Positions 21,901 to 36,700 of a stretch of 64,000 bases of DNA are shown piece by piece. Both the position numbers and the translations under genes were made by a program. Within the stretch, counting starts at the first letter, position 1. Every line of letters starts with the position of its first letter. The DNA comes from Gari tellinella (Eukaryota > Mollusca > Bivalvia > Cardiida > Psammobiidae): the NCBI GenBank assembly GCA_922989275.2, contig OV277871.1:5766001-5830000 (forward strand), in the 5' to 3' direction. Under the pieces are notes generated by a model. The model saw nothing but the letters and a program-made list of their open reading frames with translations, made no database searches and was not told the DNA's origin.

Positions 21901-24900
21901 GCAAAAACCTCTAAATGAAAACAAAAACCACCCTTAAACGTCAGCTATGAAGCGAGGGAATAAACCGGCGGTCAAGGAATTAAATAAGCTGTTGAATCCG
22001 CCCTAAATGACCAACCGTATTATTAACTCAGTATGAATAACTAATCCGTTTCACCAGACACACCTTAGGGCGAATAATCAATAACACGTACATCAGAAAG
22101 CTGTAGGAGCTTTCTGCTGTACATTCATTCTGTTTTATGCAGTCACCTGCCTACAATATATAACACATTCGACCCTAGTGACGAATATATTCGTCATTTA
22201 TAAACAGTACATGTGAGGAATACGCAATAAGTCTGTTTTTCTCATAACAAAAAACAGACGTTCCCCACTTTAAATGGTTGTTAGATAAAAAATACTATTT
22301 ACTGAAGGAGTGTTATCAAACTTACCCTCGTCTGACGCATCGACTTCTACTTTCGGGGCCAGCCCTTTCCTCCATTTGGCTCTACGATTTTGGAACCAAA
22401 TCTTCAATTAAAATTGTAAACGAAAAAGTGAAAAAAGTATATTTTACAAATTTGCGAGCTCGACAACAAAGAAAAATGAGATACTACATGAACTACAGTG
22501 GAGAATACGTTATTATTTCCCGTTTAAACGCAAACGAAACGAAAACACTAAAATGTAGAAAAGGACAACTTTTGGACAATGATTTTGCATTTTTATCTGA
22601 ATGGCAAACAGTTTTGAGCCTGATCAGACGCCGGGTTACCCGGCGTCTGATCAGGCTCCAAACTGTTTGCACTGGAAATAATAGTTTTAGCGTAAACGCG
22701 TTTATTGGGAAAGAATAACGTTTTCTCCATTGTATGTAATAAATGACATTTTCTTTAGAATTTGGGCCAATTAGTTTGGGGCCTGATCGGAAATCTGGTC
22801 ATTTGTTATCAGTTCTGGATGCAAACCTTCTTTAATGGACATCGCTTCTTGAAATGCAAATGTGTTTGTTTAAGGATGTTGGCCTGTCTTTTTGAGCATG
22901 ATGACATTTCAGAAAAACTTTACGAACTCATTTTCCGAAAAAGCTTAAGAACTCATTTTCGGTGAATGTATACAGTCATAAAATACTATTTTTGCCGGGA
23001 AAAATGGGTTTTCGTACCGGAAGGGACTTTTTAACTTTTGTGTCCGATTCGTAGTTTACAACATACACCATTTTTCAAAGTTGCACTTTGTTACATCCGG
23101 TTTCTTTTTCAATTTCTAAGAATATAAACATGACATTTTCATGGAAGTACAGTTTTATTATAAATTATAGATAATTCAATGGATCAAATGATTTTTTTTT
23201 AAAGTTATTTTTGATAAAAATACACAAAAAAGTGAAGAAAATAAAAGGGAGTTTTTAGATAAAATGGTCTATATCTTTTTTACAAGATCCGGGACCCTGT
23301 GTTTTTATTTGCTATTTCACTAAAACTTTATGTTTGCAAGGCTAAAATAGTCTCATTAATGAACCCCTGGAACGAGATTATATTTTGTGACAGTTCTCGT
23401 CCTAGGTGGATATGGCAAAGACGAAATATAGCTCCTTATCATATTACTGTGCACATGTGGACTAGGCTAAAAACAACAAATACAAAATTTGGTAATTAGT
23501 TTGCTACAATTTGTAGGACAATTTTCACTGTGCCTTAATCACCCATTATAAAAAAGTGGGTGTGGTAAATTTTACTCCTTTCCAGTGAAATCAAACATTT
23601 TTATTTTGGATCTTGATAAACATTATTTTTAGGGTTTATTCTTACATTTGTACTATAGTAATACAAATTAGGACCTTTCTTTTACAAATAGTTTGTACAC
23701 ATAAAGATTGAAAAAACGTATTACAAAAATAGGATTTTTGTGAAGCTTCAATTTTAGGGTGGGGGGGGGGTTACATGTAGTCTTGAAAAATCTCAAATTG
23801 TTGGAAAAAAGGTCCGGTACCCCCACTGTTTCACCAGGTTTGTCATAGAAACTAATTTTACCGGTAATTATTTTCCAAAGGTGCACCTATACCCCTTAAT
23901 AAAGTCGTATGAAACAAAACTAATCTTGGATTACAAACGACGACCATAATTATTATCGGCTCATAAATTTCGAGCTTCTTGTATCGTTCGAAATTAGATA
24001 TTTAGTGTCATACAGGATGAATTTTGATAATTTATATTGATAAAGCAAGTTTGGTGAAAAACATGTATACTTGGTATGATAAACCAATTCTCAAGGTATA
24101 GGTTTCTTAAGTCAAAAAGCTAAACATCTGTCTTTTAAAAACCATATAAATATAACAGAAGACTATTCTTGGATTGGTAGATAATTTGCAACAATCAGAC
24201 GCCTTGTAGCTTAATATAAGATATATGATTCAACCTACATGTATATAGCTATCGTATACAATTTAATTAAATCAAAATGACAGAAATGTTAAATAAAGAA
24301 GTGTGCAAAATTGGTATGATAATATAAGATATATGATTCAACCTACATGTACATGTGTATAGCTATCGTATACAATTTAATTAAATTAGAATGACAAAAA
24401 TATGAAATAAGGAAGTGTGCAAAATTGGTATGTTACAGTGGAGAAAACGTCATTCTTTCCCGTTTAAACGCAAACGAAACGCAAATAGCTAAAATGTAGG
24501 AAATTACCATTTTTGACATTTCTTATTATTGTTTTTTAATCTAAGTGGCAAACAGTTTGTAGCCTGATCAGACGCCGGGTTAACCGGCGTCTGATCTGGC
24601 TCAATACTGTTTGCAATGGAAATAATAGTTTTAGCGTAAACGCGTTTATTGGGAAAGAATACTGTTTATCCACTGTAATATGGGGGTACAAGAGTATTTA
24701 GAAAACTAAATGTGGCTGTTTCTGATAGTAAAGTACCTGTATTCTGGACTCGTTCAGACCCAGTCTTTGTGCGAGTTGCTCCCTAACTGTGACGTCTGGA
24801 TAAGGGGCCTTCCTGAAAGCCCTTTCCATAGACTTGAGCTGCTCTTGGGTGAATGTTGTCCTGGAGAAAATTACAGCTGTTAACACAATATCGAGCAAAG

Positions 24901-27900
24901 TGATGTGATTTGTGTGATATATTTTTTTTATGAAAAGAGGCAAATGAAAACAATGGATAAAACTTTTTTAATACTGTTTGCATAAGTCCCTTTTATAAGA
25001 CACTGGACACAAATGGGTTAAATAGATACATGTGTATGTAAAATGTGATGATGTTTGAATAGTACAGTGGAGAATCTGTTATTCTTTCCCGTTTAAACGC
25101 AAACATACGCAAACGCAAAGCACTAAAACGTAGAAAAGAACAACTTTTGGACAATTCTGATAATTCTTGTTTATATTGGTGGCAAACAGTTTTGAGCCTG
25201 ATCAGACGCCGGGTTACCCGGCGTCTGATCTGGCTCCAAACTGTTAGCACTGCAAATAATAGTTTTAGCGTAAACGCGTTTATTGGGAAAGAATAACAGA
25301 TTCTCCACTGTATGTCACAAAAAGTAAAATAAAAATATGGTTTTACAGGCGTGTTTATATTCATTTGGATTTATTAAACGAGTATTTTGGTAAACGTTAA
25401 AAAGAAGTCTTTGAAATTGTCCAGTTTTTATAATTTTCTTAAACAAAGAGTTGCAATAAATCTTATAAATTTTGAAGACAAATATTATACGAGTATTCTT
25501 GTTACAACCTAGATACTTTGGTATTCGTTTGTCAGGGCCTTTGAAGTCAAATGAATGACTCATACATGAACTAAGGCTAAGCACGAAGTAAGTAGACAGG
25601 AAACATGTTGTTCCAAATAAACCCCATTCATTCAGGAGATATATGGTCTAGCGTAGTGTAGATTTAATATTGATTCATTCAATTCTAATTTATAAATTGA
25701 TTATATCCACGAAGCAGCGATGGCGCAGGGTATTTAACATATTGTAATGACGTATATGTACACGACTTTGTCTCAAACCTCATTTGTATAGTTATACATT
25801 TTGTACCATTAGATACATGTATATAATTTTATTAGATAATAATTACTTCATTTTGATCTTAAGTTTTCTTAACAGATGTAAATTTAGCACATCGAAAAAC
25901 TTTATTTTGCTTTTGTTGACTATTCTTTGTCATTCTTTGCTACTATATTTTTGTACAACGATCAATTTATGTGTGTAATACTGTGATGTTATAAATATCT
26001 GTGTTATGACATATATCCTCTTCATCCGTTTGTCCGGAACCCTTAGCGAAAACGGACTATAAAGGTAATCAATTTAATGGAAACTGTGAGATACATTGAA
26101 CGAATATGGAGAAAAAATAGTTTTCTAACTGAAAATAACATTTAAAGTAATCAAACAACTTGATTGTTTAAACAAATACCAGGTATTCAAACTAACCTTC
26201 GGCTGTAATGCAGCGCCGCGAATTCTAATTATGCCGGAAGTTTGACGTCATCATCCGGGTAGCAAAGGCGCTTGTACACAACCGGGTCAAATTTATACTG
26301 CATATGAAAGGTCAATTTCCAGACACTCGCTACACGTAATAAATATTTAAAGTTATATTGGAAAATGTGTTATTCGGAATCATTTTACAAAGGGACATTA
26401 ACAAAAATAAGGTACGTGATCAATTATGGTATTCATTTTTTGAATATATAAATTTCTTCAAAGTTTCACTAAAATTCCAAGTTTTTTTCAGCATTTATTT
26501 CGGCTATTATGCTGCCCGCATCTAATACCTAACCGGAACCGCTTTTTGCGATGACGTAAGCAAACCGCACGCGCTGTATCAAGCGTTTTTGTGAGGCTTC
26601 CGGACATGTAGGAAGGGTCCGTTGTATGAGAATGGAGGATATAATGTTCTTTATATCATCTCGTATAATTCCTAAATGGAATGGCTTTGCGCTATTTTAA
26701 AGATTTTATTGTATATGTTCCTGTATGTATTGAATGTGCATTGATGAGATGTAAATAAAGAAAAAGATTCTACATGTATCTATGTATATTATACAAAAAT
26801 AATATACAACGGGTGTTATTCAACGTTCGCGCCCTCTCTTATGATATAAATATCTTTAACCATACCATGAACGCTTAAGGCGATGTTGCGGTAAATATTA
26901 CAACATTTATATATATTTATCACATAAACGTGTAAACTATAGACTTTCGTAAATATCGTACGACACACTCTACATATATCCTATACTTATTTAAGAATCA
27001 CCAAAATAATGTACTAATACGCCGACTGTCGTAAAAACAGTTTAAACAGAGAATCTAGTTTGACACACTTGGATCACCACGAGTCATTGAAACATTTTCA
27101 AGTGTCCTGAAACAAATTCTTCTTAGCCGTCCCGCAAACGATGGTGCAATTCAGGCTACATAAGGCTCTAGTATTAACAGTGGCTCAGACACACTTCAAA
27201 TTTCAAACGTTACATCATACTGACGTCAGTTTGCAAAAATGGCGTTATTCTGAAAACCAAACTAAATGTCCAATGATCATTTTTGTCAATAAGAACAATT
27301 TTAGATTAAATATTAACTTAGGATTTGAACATGGTTCCAGAGAAGTCTTTTCACAACACATTTAGTTTGATAGGTGTTTTATTTCATCTATGAATGAATA
27401 AAACCGAATAACGCTTAGACTAAAACTATGACGAATCGTTTTTCCAACATCCGAGGGAAAAGTGAAAGTAAGACCGTTCGGATTTTGTGTCAATTTGCGT
27501 TTATGTGATACATATAATATTTAATTCGAATGTTTTCAGCATTGAATTTATTGAACTCGTTGGATAAAATGATACGTTGCTCGCCAAGGCTCGCAACATA
27601 TTATTTATCCAACTCGTTCAATAAATCCACTACTGAAAACACACTCATTCAATATCCTCTGTATACAGATAGGAGACCAAGTAACTCGGCTTCTCGTCTA
27701 CATTTGTAATTCGCAACGATTTTCCACATTGAAAATGTTCTGAAAGAAACTGCTTATAATTTTATGACAGCTCTGAGAATAGTTACAGGCGAAAACACTG
27801 TTTTTACTTCAAATATATTGAAATGAGTGTCAAACAGTTTTGATCCTGAACAGACACCGCGTATCGCGGCGTCTGTTCACTATTCAAACTGTTTGTTGAT

Positions 27901-30900
27901 TACCATTGTACATGTACTCGGGGTAATAGGGCAGTGAAATGGTTAAAACGGTGATACATGTTCTACATGGAGAATCTAAAATGAGTGCTCATTAGTTTTC
28001 ATTTTTTATAAATGACTTAATAATATAACGTTAACCTTGGCGAGCGTCGTATTAAATTTAGTCAACATGTTTATTAAAAATGAAAAGAAAGAGCACGAAT
28101 GTGAGACTCTGTTTATCGCTTAAACATTTAAACAAAAAACAAAAAAAAACTTATTGAGCCGTATTCGATAGTCTCTGTCTCTGTCCACCACAAATCGTCC
28201 TCTCATTAACAAGTATAAATGTAACTTAAAGTCTTTTCTGCGGCAAGGTATTTCACATCCGGAGTTTTATGGTGATGTTATTTACAAACTTCGTAAGATT
28301 GGACATATTCATTTTCAAAACCTGTTTGTGAAACGTATTAGATTTTTCCTAAAAAAAGATTATGATCCAACGATATTGCTGCGCACTTCACGTTTGGTTA
28401 TTGATCAATCTACAATTGATAACCATGCTTTCCTCTTTGGTTGTGCGACGACAGACATGGCTTAGCACTACATGATGATGTATCTCAAAAGCCGTCCTTA
28501 ACCGGGAGAGTTATGTCGGATTTTCGTGCTTTGTTTGTTTTTTCCCTCCCTCTCTGTCGTACCCTGAACCCATCCATGTCTTACAGTTACCCGTGACTAC
28601 AGACACACTGGTATGGCAAAACGAACGGGCTCCCGCTTAACGCTTCGATTCCCGTTAATCCAACGCATCGACTCCCGTTAAAAAATGGCGTAAGTTGTCA
28701 AATCGACACATGTGAGTATACAAATTTGATGTTTGTCCTTGGATATTGCTTGAAATGTAGACCAAGACTACTCTTACGGAGTGTCTCACATACTAATGCA
28801 TGCAGGCGTACATCTGTTTTACAGGATAAATGCTTGAGGTCGATGTTTAACTTGAAAAAGTTTCGACCGTTACGGCAATTTCTGAGGAAATTGATGCTCA
28901 TTGAACATAAATTGTTCTGAATTGGCAACAAAATCAGGTCTAATCGACACCAAATATGTCCGTCGAGTAGTCTGGGTACAATCATCAACTGCATATAAAA
29001 AATAATCCGTTTAGCTATTAAACGAATTAAGATTTTGATTGTTTTTTATTACAACGAACCACGCTCCAGTTGTGTGTACAACGAGCACGCTCCCGACCAA
29101 AATCATTGTTGATGTTTTTCTCAAAAACTCTGGACCAATTTGTAATAAACCTTTGCATCTGAAATAAAATATCGTATCCATTGCTATCGCCGGTTTAAAT
29201 TATAGATCTTTAAGAGATAATGTTTGAATATCCTCAGGGCATCAACATTTTTGGGATCCAAATTGCTAACAGACGTTAGGGACGTGTCTGTGCATAATCC
29301 ACTCCGAATGAAATTAATTTTCAAGCATCGGGCATTATATCTTGTTGCAGGTATAGATGAGGCAACGAAAGCGAAAGGCTCGCCTGCTACTAAATATGCC
29401 TAAGAATGCTCGGTTTTGTTTACCACATCCCTTACAAATGTATATTTGACCAAACCAAAAACACCAAGAACGTGGAAATATAGATGTTCATTGCCCGCCT
29501 GTCCTAGTCCTTTATCTATCTTCCATTAAGTCAAACTCCTACTGGGGACTTAGACTTTGTCGCGCGTCTACTGACAAGACGTTAATAAGACCAGTTAAAA
29601 GCATTTAAAAAGAAAGAAAAGAGAAGGATTGGTTAAAATAGGTTAAAAACAGAGCAGGTATATCTAGGGAGACATGTGTTTAATCAGGCTTACTGCCAGG
29701 CTGAACTCTGGACCAGAAAGTGAAATGATGTCTAGCGAATGATAGTTCTGGGAAAGAAATAAAATTTATGATAATCAGTTTTTGTTTGAATGTGTTGGAA
29801 AGCCTGAGAGTGTAAAGTTCTGGATGGTCTTTTGTTCGGGATAACATATCCTGGGCATGGAATGGCAACTTGAGCATTTAAGATGTTATGAAACATGGTC
29901 AATCGCTGGTCGATGTGCCGAAGGTCAAGAGGTCTCCACTGCAGGTGATTTAGCATTTTGGTTACGCTGGACATGCGGCTGTAATTATGTCTTACCCATC
30001 TAGCAGCTCTCCGCTGAACACGTTCATTTTGCTCGATATGAGCAGATGTGTACGGGGACCAAACAGTGCTTCTATATTCCAGCTGGGACCTGACAAGTGT
30101 TTTATAAGCCATTGATTTAAGTCCTTCTGAGTGAATTTTGATATTACGTCGTAGAAAACCTAGTGTTTGACTTGCTTTTTTAGTAACATTGTCTATATGA
30201 GTATTCCAAGTTAAGTTATTTGATATTGTAATGCCCAAGTATTTAGCTGAGGAAACTGTTTCAAGATTGGTGTTGTGTAATGTATACTGTGTAGGAATTA
30301 CTGATTTGCGCTTAGTGATTTGAAGAACTTGGCATTTCGATGGGTTAAATTTCATGTCCCACTTTGATTCCCATATCTCAAGCGCTTGTAAATCATGTTG
30401 TAATAGACTGGAGTGAGAGGCGACTTGTAAGGAGAGATAGTGTGCTGTGTCATCAGCAAAGAGACGGACTTAAGAAGATTTTACGTGGTCAAGGAGAACG
30501 TTTACATAGATAAGAAACAGAAGTGGCCCCATGACTGAGCCATGGGGTACACCTGAAGAGACTGGGATTGTGTTAGATGTTTCACCATTTAGTACTACTG
30601 ACTGTGTTCGACTGTCTAAGAAACTTTTTACCCACTTATGAGTTTGAACCTTAAAGCCATAGAAATGTAATTTGTAAAGAAGCTTATCATGGTTCACCAT
30701 ATCGAAGGCCTTTGAAAAGTCAAGTAGTACTAGATCTACTTGGCTCCCAAGGTTAATCGATTGGAGGATGTCATCAATAAGCATGAGGAGCTGGGTCTGA
30801 TATGAGCGTTTTTCCCTGAAGCCATGTTGCAGCTCGTAGAAGAGATTTGCACTAGTAAAGTGTTTAGTGATATTAGAGGCAACAACATGCTCCAGGGTCT

Positions 30901-33684
30901 TGCATAGGACACAGGTGAGAGAGATGGGCCGGTAATTTGCTGGGTCTGACTTTGAGCCTTTTTTTAAATATAGGAGCTATGTTTTCCATTTTCCAAATTT
31001 CAGGTAGGGTGCTGGTATGAAGGGATTTTTTTTAAGAGTTCTGTGAGTATAGGAGCTAGTTCTTTATTCCTTAGTACTGAAGGTCTTATTTGATTTGGTC
31101 CTGCAGTCTTATGAGGGTTTAAATTGTACACGAGTTTCTCAATGCCATTTACAGAAATATCAATATCTGGCATGATACTGTGGGGGATGTATTTGAGGGT
31201 ATCTCTCTGCCTGTGTCCGCCAATCCCTGGACCGTCATTTTAGCCAGCGATTTTAGAGAAAGAGGAGATTTCGGAGTGAATACAGATTGAAATTGTTCAT
31301 TTAGAATATTGGCTTTATCTTTGTCATCGGTGTAAGTCTTATTATTTCTTTTTAGTGTGTCCATGCCAGTGGAGTCTTATCTTGAGTGTTTAAGTAATGA
31401 GTAAAGTCTTTTGGTATTTGGTCTATTTTGTTTTTGATGTTCTTGTTTTTTTCTCTTGTGGATTTATATTGAGGATTTGTTCTAAGTAATGCTGATAAGC
31501 AGCTTTAGTTTCCTTTCTACATAAATGTTTTAGATTTAGGTAATGTTCTTGTATTTTTTGTACGCATTGTCCCGTTTCCTATATAAACGTCTTATATCAG
31601 CCTTTATCCAGGGGATTTTTTTTTTATAGATGACCGCTTTGATAGGATAAATTTTTCAATACCTTCTTCTTCTTTCAGTCACAGCATACCACTAAATCAT
31701 AGTGGATTGGTTCTCGTTGTTTTGTTCTGACGAATTTCTACTCGAAACTGCAAAGTTTATTTCAGTTTGCAATTTATTATTAGAATTATTATTATTATTC
31801 ATGATTTATATAGCACTTTTTCACACAGGAGTTGTGCGTTCAAACGCGCTTTAGGCAAAGGATCTATAATAAATTATATCCGAACTTTTTTAATTTCCGA
31901 AAGTAGTTTTCCTTTAGAAACACTTTGTTCAGACATAAAGCATGCGAATTTCCCATGAAACAATCGATACCCCGCACACCAAAATCGCTATGTTTCTTCG
32001 AAGTACTCAATTGATTGGGCTGTTAAACAATCATACCACCGCACTGTTTCTATCCATAACAGCAGCGCTATGTTTTTCAGTGGTTACTCGTTTTCTTCAA
32101 CCAATGAAAGGAACTCAGGAAAAGAATTTAACAGCTCTGCATTAGACGAAGTTTTCAATACCTAAATATCAGCTGGAATGTCAATAAACTCCGTTGAACC
32201 GGTGGGAATATCCTGATACAAGAAAGGAGAACATTCGTCAGTTGCACCAATTGATTCATATTACTTTCAATCGAAACATCTAAATTAAGTCATTTTCGAC
32301 TTTCTTTTTCTTTTATTGATTGTGATGTCAGTTTATATGTCTGTGGTTTAAATACAATGAAATGACTAGGACTGACGGCCAATGAAGATCTATAATTCCA
32401 CGTGCTTGGTGTTCTTTGTCTGCTCAAAGATACATTTTAAGGGATGTGGTAACAGCCACAGGTGGACCTTTCGCTTTCGTTTCCTTATATATACCTGCAA
32501 CGGGTTATAATGCCCTGTGCTTGAAAATTAATTTCAATCGGAGGGCGTTACGTACAGACACTTCCCTAAAGTCTGTTAACAGTTTGGATCCCAAAAATAT
32601 GGGTGCCCTGGCATGAGATATTCAAACGGTCTCAGTAAGAGATCTAAATTTTTAAATAACAGGGTAAAATTACAAAAACATGCCGGCGATAGCAATGGAG
32701 ACGATATGTTATTTCAGATGCATATGTTAATTTCAAAATGGTCCCACGTTTTTGAGAAAAAATATCGACAATTATTTTGATCGGGAGCTTGTTCGTTGTA
32801 CAGACAACTGGAGCGTGGTTCGTTGTAATAAAAAACATTCAAAATCTTTATTTGTTTAATAGCTAAACAGATTATTTTGTATATGCAGTTGACAATTGTA
32901 CCCAGACTACTCGACGGACATATTTGGTATCGATTAGAGCTGATTTTGTTGTCTATTCAGAACAATTTATGGTCAATGAGCATCAATTTCTTCAGAATTC
33001 GCCGTAACAGTCGAAACTTTTTCAAGTTAAACATCGACCTCAAGCATTTATCCTATAAATAAGTTGTACGTATGCATGCATCAGTGTGTGAGACACTCCG
33101 TAAGAGTAGTCTTGGTCTACATTTCAAGCAATACCCAAGGACAAACATCATATTTATATACTCACTTGTGTCGATTTGACAACTTGCGCCATTTTTTAAC
33201 GGGAGCGGGTGCGTTGGATTAACGGGAATCGAAGCGTTAAGCGGGAGCCCGTTCGTTCTGCCATACCAGTGTGACAGACTAGTCGCTTGAGTACAATTTG
33301 ACCGTTGCCACAGTGGGTTATTTTTAGCACGGGCTTGAATGTTAAATTCTTTCCCGTGTTACTAATAATCTTGTCATAGATTTTTTTGTTAGATGTTTTA
33401 CATGTATTTACTTACTGTGTTGGCGGTCTTTTTGATTGTAAGGTTTTGGAACAGGGTTTATATTTTATGTACACTGTTTGTTTTTATATGTGAATATAGG
33501 AGATAAGAGTGAGGTTGGGTGCCCCTAAACCCAGGTTTAACCCCCCAGTGGTTGTTAATAATTAATTAATTTATAATTAATTATTGATTGCTACTGACCG
33601 TACCAAGGTGGGCTCCTATATTCACTTTGCTTTATGTTTGTCTTGCGTGTTGTATTCTATTTAGTGTGTAGATGAAGGAATGGT

Positions 33685-33722
<38 letters not shown>

Positions 33723-36700
33723 TTGTGGTATGACTCTGTGTGTGTGCGTGTTCTGCTTGAGAGGTGGGTGTATTGTTTGTGTTACGTTTCCTGCTTGAGT
33801 CTTTCGTATTTATTTGACGTTGTTTATGGTAACGTAATCATAAATGACGTCGTTGTGTGCCCCTTGCCATGCAGCGCTTGTGGACGAACTTATTGAGCCG
33901 GAGTCCAAAACTTGATATTTCACTAGATCTAGTGAAATATTAAAAAATATTCAGTAGCTTCATTACACTATCAGAGGCAGTTTAATGTGATAAATGTAAT
34001 ATACAATTAAAAGTATAGTTAGAAAATCTTACCTGTGTCGTGGTCGTTTATCTCTTGTGGCAGAGTTTTTCAAAAGCCACCTGTCTCCATGGCAATAATC
34101 TGAAATGATTAAAGTAAGTAATGGTTCGGCACTCTTATTGATTGATTGAATGGTTACCGCGGCTGGCACGTTATTCCATTTAAACATGCAATTAAGCACA
34201 TACTAAATGCCATTATATTTACAAAATTACAATATTAAGGCCTTTCGCATACGGAAGTCGGTCTTGCGGGAGAGCGGATATGCATCTTGACGACATAGAC
34301 TTTTTCCGTACGTGCTTATACTAGAAAATATATATAAAGGAAATGTTGATACGTTTTAGTATACTCCTTCATAGCGCAGTCAGTAGAGTGATTGACTAGC
34401 ATTTCGAAAGTCATAGGTTCGAGACCCATTCTATCCAAATATTTTTTAAGTGTCCGATTTATTGACTTGTCAATCCATAACGCAGTGATCAATGGACATG
34501 TTATGTTTAGTCTTCGTTGATTAGAATTAGTGATATTATATACGGTCCAATTATATGTCCACTTACATGTACGTTTTAGTTTAATGACTTACATGTACAA
34601 GTCAATAAAATCAATATACATGTACATGTATACGATTTGATCTAACTATAAAGCCACACATTGAAGCTTATCAATACGTCAACCTTTTCAAGATCGATAT
34701 TGCCTATTATTATTATGTTTAAACAATATAATTAACCATGTATGCAAGTCCATGAATAAATAATAATGCATTTTAATGACAGAGTTTTAATTTTAAAGTA
34801 GGTAACTCATTTTCAAATGTCCCACATTTTAATAAGAAAATCTGTTATTACAACAAATCCTGACTGTAATATTTTCTAAATTTTTCAGACTAACTATTTC
34901 ATCAACCATATATTTGAATAAAATGAAAACAAATATACATTAAATGAGTCAGTTTTTTGCTCTTCAATTTTTAGCATTTTGCAAAATTTATATAGCTGAT
35001 AACATCTTTCTGAACACCTTTGTTCAAAATGTTTTTATCTTTTCTTGTAATGAATGTTGTGGACTACTTATTGGGCGAGATTTAAAGTCATTAGCTTTAT
35101 TTAATTTTGAGAAAAATAAAATCATCAAAATTTCAGGTTTTTGTCAGAAAAAAGACCTAAAAGACAAACCACACGATAATTTTTTCCTATATTTTCACAC
35201 ATTGTTTCTTAGGCTATTATCATTCTTCATGAAAAGTTCCATAACACGTTGTATGAAAACTAAGCGCATCTGCGAAGTACCTTAAGCAGAATTTATTTTA
35301 ATCCGAGTACCAAAAGTCAAACTTTATGTGCCATGTGTCTGGTCTGGCTCAAAACTGATTGCAATAAACCCTCGTTGCTTTAGTATTAAGGCCATGGGTA
35401 GGGAAACAATTGCGTTAACCGTCAATAAAGTATACATGTATCATGCAAATGTAATAAAGCAGTACATGTATATGCATGTGGTATAGAACTATTGTTACTG
35501 TAGGAAGACGTTATTCTTTTCCCAATAAACGCATCGCTGCTAAAATTACTATTTCCACTGCAAACAATTTGGAACCAGATCAGACGCCGGGTAACCCGGC
35601 GTCTGATCAGGTTCCAAATTGTTTGCCACTCAGATAATAATACATGTACATTTTACTGATATTCAATATAAAATGTTATTTTTCATATTCTATTGCTTTG
35701 TGTTTTGTTTCAGGAAAGTATGACGTGTTCTTGACTACCATTTATCTATCGGAGACGTTTGCTCTGTATAACAATCATAAATTTATCATACAGTGGAGAA
35801 GACGTTATTCTTTCCCGTTTAAACGCAAACAAAACGAAAAGGCGATGCAATTAAATTGTAGAAAATGACAACTTTTTGAAATTTCTAACTATCTATTTTA
35901 ATCTGAGTGGAAACAGTTTGGAGCCTGATCAGACGCCGGGTTACCCGTCGTCTGATCTGGCTACAGACTGTTTGCATTGACAATAATAGCTTTAGCGTAA
36001 ACGCGTTTATTGGGAAAGAATAACGTTTTCTCCACTGTAACTGCGTTTATTTGGAAAGAATAACGTCATTTCGTTTGCGTTTAATTTCGTCTGAATGGGA
36101 CAGGATAGTCTTAGTGGTTTCTCCAGTGGACCAGGGTTTTGTTTCATAAATTGTATTTTCTTGCTTCAAATCAATGGTATCAAAAGGATTATTTTTTAGC
36201 AAATAATAATGAAAAACAGAGACAAATATATTCTTTTTTACCATTTAAATATGCTTAATACAAACGCTATGCATTTAAATATAGAAAATGATAGTTGTTT
36301 TTTTTAAAAAAAAATGTCCATTCGTTTTAATTCAAATGTCAATCTGTTTTGGAAACCAGGCTTCAAGTTGTTTGCAATGGTTCTCAGTTTATACGTATTT
36401 ACTAGGCAAACTTAACGTATTGCATGTTTCGCGTTAAGCAAATTGAAACTTGAGCACAGGTTTGCATGCAATGGTGAGTTGAGCTTATATAACGCTGAAG
36501 TGGTTAAATACATACATTTAATGTTAAATATTTGTACTAACGATAATAGTTTTTAACTTTGCATTCAACTCACATGGATGTATTTTCACATATTTGCATA
36601 ATTATATGTTTTCTTCATAAGTATTTCTATGTAAGTGCACATGCATATACATGTAGATAGAACGGTTATAGAAATCAATAATACATGTATACATGTACAT

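Larger units (their letters stand above)
29700..31630 (-). mobile_element. CR1/Jockey-like LINE fragment inside the inverted-repeat element
   Basis: The minus strand reads: a basic linker (about 31610-31380, with [16 protein letters not shown]), a pre-RT region (NEQFQSVFT, then [14 protein letters not shown]), reverse transcriptase motifs ([37 protein letters not shown]), [12 protein letters not shown], and the thumb region ([40 protein letters not shown]). The motif set fits the CR1/Jockey group. Several frame breaks and an in-frame stop make it inactive. The endonuclease and ORF1 are missing, so it is 5' truncated. Confidence 0.85.
28604..33273. mobile_element. 4.67-kb element with inverted arms of about 0.9 kb, carrying a LINE
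   Basis: The left arm (28604 to about 29515) and right arm (about 32345 to 33273) are extended inverted copies. The ends are CACACTGGTATGGCA and its reverse complement. Shared internal landmarks include CGGGCTCCCGCTTAACGCTT, CCTTGGATATTGCTTGAAAT (one mismatch), ACTACTCTTACGGAGTGTCT and a CGACGGACATATTTGGT region. The arms differ by many substitutions and small indels, so the element is old. ACAGA occurs directly outside both ends (28599-28603 and 33274-33278), consistent with a 5-bp target duplication. The interior holds a LINE fragment and a short interspersed repeat, and no transposase frame was recognised. Confidence 0.8.

Noticed and set aside
22278..22718. 146-codon plus-strand frame
   Set aside because: It overlaps homeobox exon 4 in antisense and then a family A MITE.
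22920..23900. Possible second copy of the 62461-63361 TTAA element
   Set aside because: Only a short stretch (GTGGGTGTGGTAAATTTTAC) resembles it. No matching ends or TTAA duplication could be found.
34944..35285. 113-codon plus-strand frame
   Set aside because: Phe/Lys/Leu-rich AT-driven sequence with no recognisable domain, start context or splice sites.
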